This document shows, piece after piece, positions 1 to 9,687 of a DNA stretch of 21,707 nucleotides (position 1 is its first letter; each line of letters begins with the position of its first letter). This DNA comes from Smittium culicis. Lineage: Eukaryota; Kickxellomycota; Harpellomycetes; Harpellales; Legeriomycetaceae. The position numbers were made by a program, and so were the translations under genes. The stretch covers positions 4,244 through 25,950 of the forward strand of contig LSSN01000554.1 of assembly GCA_001970855.1 (NCBI GenBank). The letters run 5' to 3'. A model generated the notes under the pieces. The model was not told the DNA's origin and did no database searches. It saw only the letters and a program-made list of their open reading frames with translations.

Positions 1-1609
1 GAAGATCTCTTCTGATTTTTGAATTTATAGTTTCTAATCTAAGCTTATTATCATCGGATTGATCAAAAATAGCTAGCCCTTTTTCGATAAGATTGATTCC
101 TTTTCCTAGTCTTGAAATAAAGTTAATATCACTTTGAATTTCTTCATTTTTTTATTCATTTGAGCTTAGATAATTTTCATTGTTATTCAATAAATCTTCA
201 TAGAATTCATCGTCATCAGAATTTTCATCTGTAAGAGCGTCGTTTATATAATCCAATGTTAGATCTTTATAACACAATTCTGTACCTTTATTTAGAAAAT
301 CGATTTTTAGAATTAAAATCATCTTTCTTAATTCTATAAAGTTATTGTCGCATATCTATGATATTACATTTTTCCAAAAACCTCTTAAACACGATGCTGG
401 TACTAGTTCCTAGGATTCAGAGATAATTACTATCGAATCCATTATGTAAAAATTTTTCCAAAAATCTGATACTGTATTATCTGCATTGCTTACTGAGTCA
501 TTTAGCTTTTCAAAAGTTTTTTTTTAAATAATATGCTTTAAATGTAGAATTAATTCCTTGGTCCATAGGCTGGATCAAAGAAGTTGTGTTTGGTGGAATA
601 AAAAGAAGTTCTATTCCTTCAACTAGATTTGACAAATATATAGAATGTACTGATGCATTTTCCATTAAAAGTAATATTTTAAAGTCAATATTCATCTTTT
701 CACAATAATATTTTAGCTCATTCTGGAGCTTATTTTTAAAATACTCACTGAAAATGTACTTAGTCATATAACTTTTTTTTGAAGACCTCCAAATTACTTT
801 GAGGTCACTTTTTTTATTTCCTTTTAAAGCTCTAGGGGTTTCAATAGCGTTTATTAACATTGGATTTAATTTATAATCGCCTGTTGAATTTGATCCTAGA
901 ATCAATGTAACTTTATTTTTATGGGTTTAAACCCAGAAACTGATTTTTCTATTAGTGAAACATAAGTTCTTTTCGGCATAATTTCCAATGAAGACAAATT
1001 TCGTCGATATTAAATATCTATAATAAAATTAAAGTTAAATTATAAATATTTATTTTTAATAATAAGAATTACCTGACAGCGTAGATAATCCCCTTCTTAA
1101 ATAATTCTATTCAATTCATTATGGAATTTGCTTTCGGCTATATGATCACCACTTGCCGCTTCTCCAGTAAATTTTACATTATGGAGTCCTTCCCTACGTT
1201 TAAAATTTTCAAACCACCCACTATTTTCAGAGAAAGTGATATTCTCTTCGATTGGGAAAGCTTCTTTAATATTCTGAAATATTGACAGTGCTTTTTGCTT
1301 AATAGATGTTGTTGTAGCTGCAGAATTTTTTCTCAACTGTATGTCTATCCATTCTTTTACACTTTTTTCCATTTTAGAAATAATCTCATATCTATGATAA
1401 AAAGCCTTATCTTTACTATAGCTAGACGAAACTGCATCGATTTTTCTAAAATTTACAGAATGTTTAATAATATAACTCAAAGTGCTTTCATTTATTCCTT
1501 TCATTTTTGCAACTTTGGATGCATTGTTTGCATTTTGAAGTGCGTTTAGAACTTCTATCTTTTCAAATATTGACTTAGACTTTCTCTTTTTTTTCAATTG
1601 GGTTTACAT
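1..1609 (-). pseudogene. Tigger-like transposase pseudogene (CENP-B HTH plus DDE domain)
   Basis: In the original, the protein binds the element ends and catalyses excision and integration. The likely old ATG is at 1609-1607, now followed at once by a stop; the frame is open from 1597 to 1097. That part carries a Psq/CENP-B-type helix-turn-helix (KVAKMKGINESTLSYIIK) and a second HTH ending SGWFENFKRREGL...FTGEAASGD, a classic Tigger signature. A GT-AG intron-like insert (1018-1072) precedes IFNIDE, which holds the first catalytic Asp (codon 1003-1005). The DDE core continues at 905-510 (LLLMENAS, PPNTTSLIQPMDQG). The spacing is DD32D, but the second Asp is now Glu (codon 660-662). Below 510 the frame shifts at a run of nine A and continues with SDFWKNFYIMD to the edge, with three in-frame stops. 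Two further single-base shifts lie near 940-990. Confidence 0.85.
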
Positions 1610-1758
1610 TTAATATACTTATACAATAGTAAAAAAGTTAAGGAATATATTTTTATTATAATTATAATTTAATAAGAAAAACTAGTATTTCAGCTCAATA
1701 ATAAAAATTATAAATACGTTGTGTTAGATTCTAAGGTTTTATTAAAAGGAAAAAAATT

Positions 1759-1800
1759 TAAAGGCTTAGAGATTCATTTTTCGAATCTCTAAGTCTTTTA
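1759..1800. repeat. Imperfect hairpin in the transposon 5' region
   Basis: The arm GGCTTAGAGATTC (1763-1775) pairs with GAATCTCTAAG (1783-1793) and then continues with mismatches, leaving a seven-base loop. It lies between the terminal repeat and the transposase start. Its role is unknown; it could be a stem in the leader RNA or a chance palindrome. Confidence 0.6.
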
Positions 1801-1988
1801 TACTATTAAATAAACTAAAATAATTGGATAGTTTAGATTAACGAATTAACTAAAGTTAATCCAATCAAATCTTGACACGTTGACTCAACAGAATTGTAGA
1901 AATTTTTAGCTTCAATTTATAAAATTGCCATTATCTTTTAAATAAATCACAGTTTTATTTTTATGCAATTTTTATAGTAAAATAAAGT

Positions 1989-2050
1989 TTATTCGCGAAA
2001 AAAAAATCGCATAAATTAAAAAAGCACAAATTTTGAATTTTCGCGAATAA
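1989..2050. repeat. Subterminal inverted repeat, perfect 13-bp arms
   Basis: TTATTCGCGAAAA at 1989-2001 is the exact reverse complement of 2038-2050, with a 36-base spacer. It sits just inside the transposon terminus and overlaps it, so it is a plausible transposase binding pair. CpG-rich CGCG cores are striking in such AT-rich DNA. Confidence 0.8.
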
Positions 2051-2063
2051 CAAGGGTTACCTG
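2038..2063 (-). repeat. Terminal inverted repeat (5' end) of the Tigger-like element
   Basis: The minus strand begins CAGGTAACCCTTGTTATTCG and is flanked by TA. The CAG start and TA flank are typical of pogo/Tigger elements. The partner repeat would be left of position 1, so the length of the repeat is not determined. Confidence 0.7.
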
Positions 2064-2312
2064 TATTTATTTTTAATAGAATCAAGAGATTTTATAGACA
2101 TTTTCCACGTATTTCTTTGATAAAAGCTCTTCTACCTCGATCGTTATAGTATTGACTGATTTTGCACCCATTTTATCTTCCTTTTGAGTTTCTCAACTTT
2201 AAAACATGAAGATTTTTGAATCGAGATCGTAAGTTCTTTCAAGATTGTTTTATGTATTCATTTTTTTATTTTAGAGATGATATCTGTTCTATTTTACATA
2301 TCAGGTGATTGT

Positions 2313-3180
2313 CTATTTCATCGCTTTCAAACTTCTACCTTCAACTCCTATGACAATGCTACTGTGTAGAGTTATTCTGATTATTGTGCTGCCTGTAAGG
2401 TTGATGGTAGAATTTAATGAATGATTTTTGATCTTGTGATAATTGAATTTGGCTCCTTCAGTCAAATTATTATTAAAAATTGGTATATTGATATTATTCA
2501 ATTAAATACTACCTTCTTTTTACATTTGCATATAACAAACTCTACAAAATTCGTGGTGGAGTTTAATCTTGAGGTAGAGACTGTATATTTTATATCAAAA
2601 ATAGCTCTGATTAATAGCTATTTTCATTTCAAAAGTATTTTTTTACGCAAATATATTTTGCAAAAGATAGAAATATGTTATCATAAACCAGTTTATTCAT
2701 TCAATTGTAATATAATAATTATAATATATTTCAACTTGGTGTTTGTTTTCTAATTAATTTCTTCATAGATAAAATTCTTGTTATTTTCAAAATCAATAAT
2801 AAAAAATAGATTTAAGATAAGTGATATCAAAGCCCAGTGTATAAAACTAGGTAACGGAATTATAAGTTAACCCGCGATAAATAAATTTCGTAATTCAAAT
2901 GGAACTAGCTATCTGCTCTTCCGATTAATTCTACTCTATTATACTCTACTCTATATGGCAGTTCCATTGAGTTTTATATTATCTCAAGCTTGACCTGAGT
3001 AATGTGTGTTGCAAATTCTGGTAGAGGCATTCTCATATTATTCGATAAGTCTAATACAGGTTGATTTAAAATAAAATTTCCAGTGCCGTTTATTAGAATA
3101 TGAGCTGAAATTTTTAAAACGCAGTCAAGTTCACTAGTTTTGTCTGTATTGCTTAAGGTGGCTTTTTTATTTACTACGAG
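2313..3180 (-). pseudogene. Possible decayed retroelement fragment (gag/protease-like), very tentative
   Basis: Two minus-strand pieces read more like protein than their surroundings. A 68-codon stop-free stretch at 3180-2974 includes LKISAHILINGTGNFILNQP and MRMPLPEF. A 62-codon frame at 2501-2313 includes INLTGSTIIRITLHSSIVI, which loosely recalls the strand after the active site of retrotransposon pepsin-like proteases. No DTG active site, zinc knuckle or reverse transcriptase is seen, and about 470 bases between the pieces are full of stops. The order would fit a gag-protease remnant, but chance is a real alternative. Confidence 0.2.
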
Positions 3181-4944
3181 TTAGATGAGGATGTTTATAT
3201 CAGATTTGGTTGTATATAATTCATGGTTGAGATTCTGAGATATAATTATAAAGCCGTGAGCTTGGAGTCCTCGCACATTTTTGATCTAAATTATCTCTCG
3301 GTATGGTCTGGATATGCTTTCAAAAAAACGTCACATTTTACCAGAACATTGTGGTTGAGTCCTTGCATAATATTGCTATTTTTTATTTCCATTTCTGATT
3401 TTGGAATATTCTTGATTTAAATTATACCTAAAATATTTCTAGTTACTCAGATGTTATTTATTTCCCTTGCTCTTCATAATTTTTGACATTAGTGCTCTTT
3501 CTAGTATTAAAATTATTAATTATTAACTGTGTTTAGATAAATATATTAAGTTTGATAACACTTTTAGTGATCTATTGATTAACTACACAGTATTGAAATA
3601 ATTTTGAATATATGATTACAATGAATCAAGTATTATGTATGACTGCTTTTAATTGTACTTTACATTTTGAAAGCTTTGGATTATATAGAATAGGGATAAT
3701 ATTTAAAAATGTGTACAATAAATGAAGTATAATTAAAAATAGTATGATTGTGATTCACTAATCTATATTTATTTTTAATGAATGGATAGAAGCTAAGGTT
3801 CTAGGTTATTAAAATAGTTGTGGCTTTGAAAGGTTCAAACGTTCAAAGAGAATTTTATTAAATAACTATCTTATTTATTTTTGCCCATACTGCATTTATA
3901 TTTGTATTAAATTTTATACCTATTCTTTATATATTTATATATATTGACTACTTTAAATACTTTTCTTTTAATTTCGAAATTTTTATTCAAGCTAATTAAG
4001 GATAAGTATATTTATGCTTGAATTTTTTTTTTTTTTGGCTTAAATAAATACATTTTTAATCGTTAATGAACATTTAGCCGATCTCAAATGCTTAAGTAAC
4101 CTTATATGAGAAACGTTGAATTATTTACCTATAATTTATTTAATTGTAGCAAAAAATCAAAAAACATCATACAAAAATAAAAAGGATACATTTTCTATTT
4201 TGCCGCTGACTATTTTATGCTTAGAATGTTAGCTCGAGGGAAAATTTAGTGTCGATAAGTTTTTTATACCACTGAAACTAACATTACAATATGTATTTAT
4301 TCTCTAATAACTAGGTATCAAGTATTGGTATATGATGAGTTGACTTTTATAGACTGATTCTATATTTACTTGGTTTGGTAAGAAATATACGACAACTAAA
4401 ATGAATAAGCCTATAAAATTGGATTTTCAGTTTCAATTTAAATACTAATATTAAAAGGAAGAGGATCGAACTAAATTTCGTTATTTAAAACCCCTTAAAT
4501 GGAATAAAATGACGTACCAAAACTGAAAGGATAAATGAAATAGATATCATAGAAAAGTATATTTATTTTATGATATAGTTGAGTTTTCTGGTTTACTTTA
4601 GAAATTTTAGGCAAGTACATACATATGCAATGGAAATAAATAAAGCAATTAATAACAGTCATGTTTAAAACTTTGATAATTAAATATAATTTAACCGATT
4701 AAAATAATGCATTTAATTTTGAATGGGTGAATTGACAGCGTTTTAAAATTAAAAATACAACAGATTTTAATTTATACCTTTTTTTTTTAAAACAGTGAAC
4801 TAATTTTAAATGTAAAAAAATAATAAATTGAATAATTACTATGAAAAAATTTAGATACGATAGTTAGTTGTAACAATATAATTCTATAAATCATTTACAC
4901 ATTTCATTATTTAATGAGAAACAATTGTAGTTGATTATTACAAG

Positions 4945-4962
4945 AATAATAATAATAATAAT
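4945..4962. repeat. (AAT)6 microsatellite
   Basis: Six perfect AAT units followed by interrupted ATA/ATT units to about 4978, 60-80 bases downstream of the SHQ1 stop codon on its strand. No function is suggested. Confidence 0.9.
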
Positions 4963-5023
4963 AGTTATAATAATAAAAATAAAGAGGGTAAATCTATTAT
5001 ATTTAAAAAAATTTTAGGAAAAA

Positions 5024-7325
5024 TCACAGTTCTTGAATCAAAGGCGATTTTTTTTTGATTGGGTTAATAACTAAGGAATCAATAGATTTTGATATTTCAG
5101 GTACTGATGGTTCTAGGTTGATAATGGGCGAAATTTGGTTTTGAATTGAGGGAATTTCAGAAATTATATTTTCCGAATCTATAGCTGATTCATCATCGCT
5201 TTCATCAGACGAAGATTCCAAGGCCAAGTCTTCGTATTGTTCTAGCGGCCAACCAATGTCGTCTTTAGATATAGATAAAGCTTGTAATTTTTCGCTTAAA
5301 GAAATCAATGAAGTGTCTCTATATGGAGCAAAGAAATAATAATTAGTAAAAGCCGGAGATTTGGTTAATTGATAATACCAAGTAATTAATAATTATAAAA
5401 GTTATAAGTAAGCTTACTTTGCAGAGCTTTGAATCCAAACACAGTAATCGTCAAAGATAACTTTAGAGTAAACATAGTAAATATCATGGTGGTCAAACAT
5501 ATCTTTAATTTCCAAGAAAATCTTTAGCAAGTAGCGCTTTCCGAGCTTTAAAATATTAATGACATCATTGTAAACCTTTTCAGAGAGGTCCCAATTCCTA
5601 AATAGAGGATATGTCAATGATCGTCTATAAAAGGATACTATTGTTTGCTTTAAAGAATCGAAATTCTAGAGTTAAAAATTCAAACAAATACGTTAAGTAG
5701 GATAATCAGAGCTAAAATTTGAAAAAAAAAATTGCTAAACTTAAGTGTAAAATATTCTAAATAAATGAGAAGGATACCCGTAAACAAGAGCATGAAGCTG
5801 ATATAATTCCTATTGTCCATACAGACTCTACGTTGTTTTCACCTTCAAATACTCTGTTGTTATAGGCATATGCGAATAATATGTCAACAATTCCCAAGTA
5901 TAAGGATTTTTTGTCGTCAATGATATCTGTAACAAGAAAATGTATATTTAGGATGAATTATTAGCTGTGAAACTAAATATAGAAGAGGGGGTTTATAAAT
6001 TACAAGTTTTTTTTGGGAGTCTAATTAGGTATTCTTTTTCCTTTTCAGTAAATTCGAATAGATGCCTGATATTGCTGTTACTAGTATATTGATTTTTCTT
6101 AAAGAAAGATGAAAGATCAGACGAACCAACAACCTATAATGAAAGGTATAAAGATGTTAAACATGGATGCTAGGGGAAAATAAAAAAAAAGGTAAGAAAA
6201 TAAGAAATAACCTCAAGAAGGGAGTTTAAATCAGATTCAAACTTAGATTGTGACTCAATTAAGGGCTCTATTTCGTCATCGTCGATGAAGTTTGATCTAA
6301 AAATAGAAAATAAAAAAAGTGAGTTAATGAACTTTTTTAAACGATTATATAAATTAATTATAATGAGAGATGTTTCATGAGAAGTAGAAAATATCTTGTA
6401 TGAGAATTGGAGCTTACATGTAATAATCTTCATTAAAATCAATATCTTCTAGTTCGTGTTGTTTAGATGTCCTTTGGCTATTAGATGTTGTCTCAGGGGA
6501 TTGGATGCAATTTATTTCATTAGCAGTTTGATCTACATGGGTAAACCAGCCATTATATTGGCGATTGAATCCGTAAGTAGCTGTAATGATTATATCCTAA
6601 TAAAAGAAATATTTACTTTTTAGAAAAAGAGAAGTCTCGGGATTTCTGAAAAAATTATGATTGGTAAACTATAATGTAATAAATAATGAAAAAAAGAAAA
6701 AGAGAAAGCTACCTCTTCTAAACTCTGAGGAATCTCCCAATCGGTATCTATGAGATTAAATAAAAAAAAAGTTGAGTATTTTATATGATAATGGATGCAT
6801 GAATAGCCAAAAGAAAACTACCTTGTTCAGATTCGACAATATTATCTTTTATGTCAGAGGAGTTATCATCTAATTCTTCTATTATTAGGGGTTTTTTAGG
6901 AGCTATATCATTGGTTTCGGATCTCGTAGCTAGTAATAAAGAGAGGAGATCGAGATCAGGGAAAAATTGGCCTTTGATTAGTTTAGATAATTTAACTAGT
7001 AGTTTTCCTTCGGATATGTCTAGCTTAGCGGTACTATCTTCAGTTTCTATGACTTGACCAGTGAGTTTTAGTCTAAGGTAGTAGGGATTTGCAAAGAATC
7101 TAAATTCATTTCCATCGACGTCAAACTCTATATTACTGGCCTAAAAAAAATAATAAATTTAATTTAAGGAATCTAACAAGTATAATAAGAGAAATAATTT
7201 TCGTTTTGGATATACTACATTATATATGAACAATGAGGTGAGGAAATTACTTTGACATGAGTAATGAAAATGGATATATAGATATAATCGTCGTCTTGGG
7301 TAACTTGGAATTTCGGGGTAATCAT
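5024..7325 (-). CDS. SHQ1: SHQ1, H/ACA snoRNP assembly chaperone, nine exons, 504 aa
   Basis: SHQ1 holds the pseudouridine synthase Cbf5/dyskerin before its assembly into H/ACA snoRNPs, so it serves rRNA pseudouridylation. Exons, in transcript order: 7325-7251, 7140-6822, 6747-6713, 6596-6418, 6296-6212, 6133-6004, 5926-5778, 5665-5418, 5318-5024. All eight introns (74-121 nt) are GT-AG and keep the frame. The joined length matches yeast Shq1 (about 507 aa). The N-terminus MITPKFQVTQDDDYIYISI begins the CS-like domain, and ANPYYLRLKL (exon 2) is its hallmark strand. The SHQ1 domain follows: ATYGFNRQY and DFNEDYY (exon 4), HLFEFTEKE (exon 6), VDILFAYAYNNRVFEGE with VESVWTI (exon 7), and SLTYPLFRNWDL with DDYCVWI (exon 8). 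The C-tail is acidic and serine-rich (SSSDESDDES). The start was chosen at MITP, not the upstream in-frame ATG at about 7383, because family proteins begin there. Confidence 0.95.
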
Positions 7326-7458
7326 TTCGAGGAGTTTATATGTATATTTGATATATAGAAAGAGACGGGAGTACAAGCAATTATGTTTATATTTTTTTTT
7401 CATAAGTTACATATATTTTCTAAACTTGCAAAACTTTATTCCAAATCGACATTTTTTG

Positions 7459-7496
7459 CCAATAAAAAATTTTCTATTGGCTATTTACTAGCCAAT
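7459..7496 (-). promoter_or_regulatory. CCAAT-box cluster with palindrome upstream of SHQ1
   Basis: CCAAT occurs at 7459-7463, and ATTGGCTA (7476-7483) with TAGCCAAT (7489-7496) forms a perfect 8-bp-arm inverted repeat around a five-base spacer. The cluster lies 135-170 bases upstream of the SHQ1 ATG. CCAAT boxes are bound by the HAP/NF-Y complex in fungi; its use here is inference. Confidence 0.5.
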
Positions 7497-9596
7497 ACAC
7501 TCGCTTTTAATTTTTTTGGGTGCAATATCGTTGAATGCAGCTGGATTTGTTTGGCAGATCAAAAGCAGTCTGACTTATATTAAAGGACTTTTACTCTTAC
7601 AAAATATTTGTAAGCTATAAAAAACATTACATGGTAGTTTCTTCAAAAAAAGAGGGTTTTTTTTACTAAAGATTGAACTAAAACTTCACACTGAGAAAAG
7701 TTGAATAGAGATTGCTATACTGCTTAAAATAATCTCCCTATATAAAAACCATTCATTTTTATTTTCCTATATGAAAAATTAATTGATCCAAAAATATTAT
7801 TGGCAAGTACATCGCCATTTTTATATCTGGCAAATGGATGCAGTAGGTTAAAAGCTATAAAGCCAATAGATACTAGTTGAATCCAATTTCAATAAACAAT
7901 AAAAAAAATTGATATACAATTTCGGAGTTCTAAAAAACAAATGTCAAATATTATATTTTCGAGTTTTTGGAAATCAAGCTGGGATTTAAAAAATTTACAA
8001 TCAGTAAACTAAATATTAATTCTTTGACATTGACGATTCCTTGCTTTTAAGAAAATTTATTCTTATTAATATCTAATTTTACAGTTTGATTTTTATCCCT
8101 TTAAATCATATACTAGCCCCAACTATAAGAAATCAAGAGATAAGTATAATTCAATTTCAAGATTTGTAGGGTATTTTTGTTGATATTAGATTTAATTTTC
8201 AAGTTAGGGAAGCGGCGTAATTAATATTATCAGGATTTATATCGAATAAAATATCAGTGGTTAATTAAAATATGAGTAAATAATATGTTATATCAATGTA
8301 GGTTATTTTCTTGGAGTTTATATCCTATAAGTATTTGTATATTATGTAGAATATATTAGTGAAAATAGTTGATTGTACTTTTGGAGATGTGTCCAAAATC
8401 ATAGAATTTTTAGATTTTCTGATTTATGAGTTTTTATTATAAGTTTCTAGACTAAAGTTTTTCATCCTATATTAAATCATAATAAACCAATTATCCTAAT
8501 TTAAAATGCGCACTTTTATCTAACTGTATATAGCTCAGCTATAATAATATTAATTAGTTGTGTGGTATCGCTAGAACAATGTATATATTAGAATACACCT
8601 GTGATATTTGAAACATTAAAATAAAAGCTCTAAATTACATTTAATAATTGCTGCTTGATGGATAATTTTATCAACAGTTGAAGAGTATAATTATTGAGGT
8701 GTCATGGCAGAATATATTAAAATACCAAATAATTCCTGTGTTTGAAGAGACTATAAACTGAAACTCAATCTATTCCGGCATAATTGTGAATTGAATTGAT
8801 ACTATTGGCTATGGAGCATTAGAGCTGATTTTTCCAGGGGAGGAAATAGGAGAATAATTTTCGCTTATACAATGCTTTATACCGAGTAAAAATAAAACTA
8901 ATTTTTAGCGATGTATATATAAATTATATTTAATAAACTCTCTGAGACAAAAAAAAAATAGTAATGTATATGAGATATGGCGTGAGCTTTTTAAGCTTAT
9001 ACTAAATACTTTATTTAATAATATAGTGTAGTATATAATGTATTAATCAACTATTTGGAAGATTAAGATAGTGAGAGATTAGAGTAGTATAAGCTGCTGA
9101 TACAATTAAAAATTTTAGTCAGGGATTGATATATAATCCCGAGTTAATTTTTACTTTAAATGTATATTTAGATCTAATCCTGAGTCCAGGTTCGATTATT
9201 TAAAAAGCCCAAATTGAAAAATAGGCTGAAAATAATTACGCAGGGCGACTGATTATCAATGTACTAAATGGTCAAAGTTCAAACATCCCACCAAAAACTT
9301 TTTCCGGGATTGAGCCAAATTCAATCTTAAATCATTTGCTTAATTCAATTGCTTTTTATAAAAGTTTCAAGTTTTTAGACTAAGTATAAATATCAGAATT
9401 TTGCTCCTGAGGCTAGAAGTTACTGCAATTTAAATGTACAGCTAAAAAAAACTAGCTTATTATAGTTATATCTTAATTACATTCACTTTCTTCAAAGCGC
9501 TGTAAAAATTTAAAAATTTAAAACCGATTAGAAAAATCTAGTATACTTTTAATATCAATCAAATATTTACTGTACTCAGTTTCCTGAACCACTAGC

Positions 9597-9606
9597 TATA
9601 TATAAA
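9597..9606 (+). promoter_or_regulatory. TATA-like element of the acyl-CoA oxidase gene
   Basis: TATATATAAA lies about 82-91 bases upstream of the ATG at 9688. The start codon has A at -3 (AAACCATGTC). In DNA this AT-rich a TATA match is weak evidence; the position and the high apparent expression of the gene favour it. Confidence 0.4.
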
Positions 9607-9687
9607 TTTTTTATAATCCTAAATATACACAACTGGGCTCTTATATTCCCTTCAATCAATTAAGAAGAAACCGCATTAATTCAAACC

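Larger units (their letters stand above)
1..2063 (-). mobile_element. Decayed pogo/Tigger-type DNA transposon, 5' part (runs off left edge)
   Basis: A cut-and-paste element of the Tc1/mariner-pogo superfamily, read on the minus strand. The right boundary is visible: the minus strand starts CAGGTAACCCTTGTTATTCG at 2063 and is flanked by TA (2064-2065), the usual target duplication of this superfamily. From memory, both the terminus and the GCG-containing subterminal DNA resemble Tigger2-like ends. Inside lies a transposase pseudogene with a CENP-B-like DNA-binding half and a DDE half. The 3' end and second terminal repeat are not in the window, so full length cannot be given. Several stops and frameshifts show that this copy is dead. 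Confidence 0.85.
2066..5023. other. Intergenic AT-rich DNA, about 3 kb, no intact gene
   Basis: This lies between the Tigger-like terminus and the SHQ1 stop codon. Open frames of 62-110 codons are present, such as 2421-2753 plus, but they have AT-driven composition and no recognisable motifs. The only stretch that reads like old coding DNA is on the minus strand at 2313-3180 and is listed separately. Long T and A runs (for example 4023-4036) and an (AAT)n tract occur. I see no tRNA, rRNA or snoRNA signature. Confidence 0.7.
7326..9687. other. Divergent intergenic region between SHQ1 and acyl-CoA oxidase
   Basis: 2.36 kb of AT-rich DNA separates the two start codons. The SHQ1-proximal side has the CCAAT cluster at 7459-7496, and a further CCAAT lies at 7863. 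TTGGCTAT recurs at 8805-8812, and a TATA-like site sits near 9597. The 66-codon frame at 7383-7583 (plus) has no recognisable motif and overlaps the SHQ1 promoter, so I treat it as chance. No RNA gene or repeat family is evident. Confidence 0.7.

Noticed and set aside
2421..2753. 110-codon plus-strand open frame
   Set aside because: Composition is dominated by Phe, Ile and Tyr as expected for AT-rich non-coding DNA; no motif, no convincing start context, no splice partners.
3223..3420. 65-codon plus-strand open frame with a hydrophobic end
   Set aside because: No recognisable domain, and hydrophobicity is expected from T-rich DNA; not supported as a gene.
6640..6655. Alternative acceptor TTTTTTCAG in SHQ1 intron 3
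   Set aside because: Using it brings an in-frame stop after about ten codons; the TTAG at 6597-6600 keeps the frame into ATYGFNRQY.
5024..7325. A cluster of separate small genes (several short minus-strand ORFs)
   Set aside because: They join through phase-consistent GT-AG introns into one SHQ1 protein of normal length.
7326..7403. Upstream in-frame extension of SHQ1 starting at MKKKYKH
   Set aside because: Family proteins start at the MITPxFxxTQDD sequence; the extension is most likely 5' UTR.
7383..7583. 66-codon plus-strand open frame
   Set aside because: Overlaps the SHQ1 5' end and its CCAAT cluster; Phe/Lys-rich, no family resemblance.
9170..9210. GGTTCGATTA resembling a tRNA B box
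   Set aside because: No matching T-stem, A box or cloverleaf could be built around it.
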